Assembly (NCBI GenBank): GCA_021795795.1
Contig: JAJYPA010000362.1
Location: 1-8,095 of the forward strand
DNA: 8,095 nt
Direction: 5' to 3'
From: Pseudomonadota bacterium
Lineage (GTDB): Bacteria > Pseudomonadota > Gammaproteobacteria > Halothiobacillales > Halothiobacillaceae
The stretch's first letter is position 1. The number at the start of each line of letters is the position of its first letter. The notes under the pieces are model-generated. The model was not told the DNA's origin, searched no databases, and worked only from the letters and a program-made list of their open reading frames with translations. The position numbers and the translations under genes were made by a program. This document shows positions 6,730 to 8,095 of this stretch, piece by piece.

Positions 6730-7929
6730 ATGGAAACAGCGTCGCTTGTCAGTGCCGTCGATGTGTTATTCGTGCTATCCGGTGCGATTATGGTTCTGGC
6801 AATGCATGCCGGCTTTGCTTTCCTCGAAGTGGGAACGGTACGCCGCAAGAATCAGGTCAACGCCCTAGCCAAAATCATGGCTGACTTTGCCATTTCAGCG
6901 ATCGCCTATTTCTTCATTGGTTATTTTGTCGCCTACCACATTGATTTCTGGTCATCTGCGAGCCAATTAACGGCGGACCATGGCCATGAACTGGTCAAGT
7001 TCTTCTTCCTTTTGACCTTCGCTGCCGCCATTCCCGCCATCATTTCGGGTGGCATTGCGGAACGTGCCCGTTTTTATCCGCAGCTTGCGGCTACATTCCT
7101 GCTGGTCTCGCTCGTATACCCTTTTTATGAAGGCCTGATCTGGAATGACAACTTCGGTTTTCAAGCCTGGCTGACTCACCATTTTGGCGCAGCATTCCAC
7201 GATTATGCCGGCTCCATGGTGGTTCACGGCATGGGCGGCTGGATTGCTATTGTGGCGGTGCTTCTTCTCGGCCCCCGGCATGGCCGCTATGGCAAGAACG
7301 GTGAAGTTTTCGCCCATCCACCTTCCAACATACCCTTCCTCGCATTAGGGTCGTGGATACTGGCCGTGGGTTGGTTCGGGTTCAACGTCATGTCCGCGCA
7401 GAACATTGGCAGCATATCCGGGCTCGTCGCCGTCAATTCGCTCATGGCCATGGTGGGCGGTATTCTTTCCGCGCTGGTGGTTGGGCGGAACGATCCGGGA
7501 TTTCTGCACAACGGCCCGTTGGCTGGTTTGGTCGCCGTCTGTGCGGGTTCGGATGTCATGCACCCCGTTGGCGCCTTGGTCACAGGATTGATCGCTGGCG
7601 GTTTGTTCGTCTGGTTGTTCACCTTCGTGCAGAACCGGCTGAAAATCGACGACGTGCTTGGTGTCTGGTCACTGCACGGCGTTTGCGGTCTGTGGGGCTC
7701 GCTTGCTGCGGGTATTTTCGGTCTTAAAGCTCTTGGCGGCGTCGGCGGCGTGAGTTTCATATCGCAATTTATCGGTAGTGCCGTGGCGATCATGGTGGCG
7801 CTGACCGCCGGTTTCGTCATTTACGGCGCGCTTAAGTCATTCATTGGAATCCGACTGACCGAAGAGCAGGAGTACGAGGGCGCGGATCTGACTATTCACC
7901 GCATTTCCGCAACACCGAAGTATGATTAG
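6730..7929 (+). CDS. amt: Ammonium transporter, Amt family
   Basis: Amt proteins are trimeric inner-membrane channels with about eleven membrane helices that take up ammonium. The 399-residue sequence is strongly hydrophobic throughout and shows the pore residues of E. coli AmtB at matching places: the phenylalanine gate at F97 and F218 (in GWFGFN), W138 and S222 at the outer site, D158 and H166 in DYAGSMVVH, and the second pore histidine H316 in LHGVCG. The D-H spacing is the same as in AmtB (D160, H168). The N-terminus runs straight into the first membrane helix with no clear cleavable signal peptide. The tail LTEEQEYEGADL matches the cytoplasmic segment through which GlnK/PII proteins gate Amt, but no glnK gene is visible beside it. 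An AAGG ribosome site (6719-6722) supports ATG 6730. The gene follows a strong terminator directly, and no promoter was identified. Confidence 0.97.
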   Translation: METASLVSAVDVLFVLSGAIMVLAMHAGFAFLEVGTVRRKNQVNALAKIMADFAISAIAYFFIGYFVAYHIDFWSSASQLTADHGHELVKFFFLLTFAAAIPAIISGGIAERARFYPQLAATFLLVSLVYPFYEGLIWNDNFGFQAWLTHHFGAAFHDYAGSMVVHGMGGWIAIVAVLLLGPRHGRYGKNGEVFAHPPSNIPFLALGSWILAVGWFGFNVMSAQNIGSISGLVAVNSLMAMVGGILSALVVGRNDPGFLHNGPLAGLVAVCAGSDVMHPVGALVTGLIAGGLFVWLFTFVQNRLKIDDVLGVWSLHGVCGLWGSLAAGIFGLKALGGVGGVSFISQFIGSAVAIMVALTAGFVIYGALKSFIGIRLTEEQEYEGADLTIHRISATPKYD

Positions 7930-7973
7930 CTTAAACGCCACTGTGCCTCGAATCCCGTGTCAACCCAATTCTA

Positions 7974-8010
7974 AAATGTCCCCTTTTTTCCAAAGCTGAA
8001 ATGTCCCCTT
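7974..8010. repeat. Direct repeat AAATGTCCCCTT, two copies
   Basis: The 12-bp sequence is present exactly at 7974-7985 and 7999-8010, 25 bp apart start to start. Flanking bases are partly alike as well (AAAATGTCCCCTTTT and GAAATGTCCCCTTCT). Such subterminal repeats commonly serve as transposase-binding sites near insertion sequence ends, which is the likely role here (inference). Confidence 0.75.
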
Positions 8011-8020
8011 CTGAGTTGGC

Positions 8021-8095
8021 CTAGCGCGGGGTGGGTGGTGTAGTGTGCGCAGCCTTGCCGATGGGGGAATGACGCCAGATGTGATCGGGAGCCGG
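8021..8095 (-). CDS. C-terminal tail of a probable transposase (start outside the window)
   Basis: On the - strand an open frame enters from the right edge and runs 24 codons to TAG (8023-8021). It begins PAPDHIWRHSPIGKA and ends in a threonine/proline-rich tail. A short (P)xxDHxWR motif close to the C-terminus resembles the end of rve-type insertion sequence transposases, from memory of such families. The adjoining GGGGACATTT repeats support this. The fragment is too short for a firm assignment, and a chance open frame of 24 codons in this GC-rich stretch cannot be excluded. Confidence 0.45.
   Translation of the reverse strand, partial: PAPDHIWRHSPIGKAAHTTPPTPR

Larger units (their letters stand above)
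7958..8095 (-). mobile_element. Probable end of an insertion sequence (continues beyond the window)
   Basis: After the amt stop the sequence changes character: a TGTCAACCC that could be a terminal TG end at 7958, two copies of AAATGTCCCCTT, then the tail of a leftward-reading open frame. Repeated GGGGACATTT motifs (as read on the - strand) just past a transposase stop codon are typical of some insertion sequence ends. The family is not certain; an ISNCY/IS1202-like or IS21-like element are both candidates. The exact boundary is inferred from the TG and could lie some bases either way. Confidence 0.45.

Noticed and set aside
7287..7820. A 177-codon open frame on the - strand inside amt
   Set aside because: Its proline/threonine-rich composition is what the reverse of a hydrophobic membrane gene produces; amt is intact over the same bases.

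Overview
The window is an ordinary, well-conserved stretch of proteobacterial chromosome, with the edge of a mobile element at its right end. The gene order recA-recX-alaS-lysC-csrA, all on the + strand, is the classic gammaproteobacterial arrangement. RecA, AlaS and CsrA read very like their Escherichia coli counterparts, while the aspartate kinase is the Pseudomonas-type enzyme with tandem ACT domains. GC content looks moderate, in the mid-50s percent by eye. A gammaproteobacterium is well supported. A sulfur-oxidising autotroph such as a Halothiobacillus relative is only a guess from overall resemblance.

Layout. 1-534: the 3' part of a PLP-dependent aminotransferase, probably aspartate aminotransferase. 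610-1659: recA. 1675-2181: recX, 15 bp downstream, apparently starting at TTG. 2182-2286: a spacer with a possible alaS promoter and a thrice-repeated hexamer. 2287-4905: alaS. 4906-5123: a 218-bp spacer with a weak hairpin, a 15-bp near-palindrome and a good -10 element. 5124-6356: lysC, with a conserved internal ATG matching the known beta-subunit start of related kinases. 6357-6436: a csrA leader with four GGA motifs. 6437-6652: csrA. 6674-6708: a strong intrinsic terminator. 6730-7929: an Amt ammonium transporter. 7958-8095: the probable end of an insertion sequence, with two 12-bp direct repeats and the last 24 codons of a protein read from the - strand.

Functionally the window joins homologous recombination and its modulation (RecA, RecX), translation (AlaS), entry into the aspartate family of amino acids (aminotransferase, LysC), global post-transcriptional control (CsrA) and ammonium uptake (Amt). 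No tRNA, rRNA, CRISPR array, defence locus or toxin-antitoxin pair was seen. No convincing new biological system was found. The items most worth checking are regulatory: no recognisable LexA box before recA, the lysC upstream palindrome, the internal lysC start, the GGA motifs in the csrA leader, the terminator directly before amt, and the mobile-element boundary.
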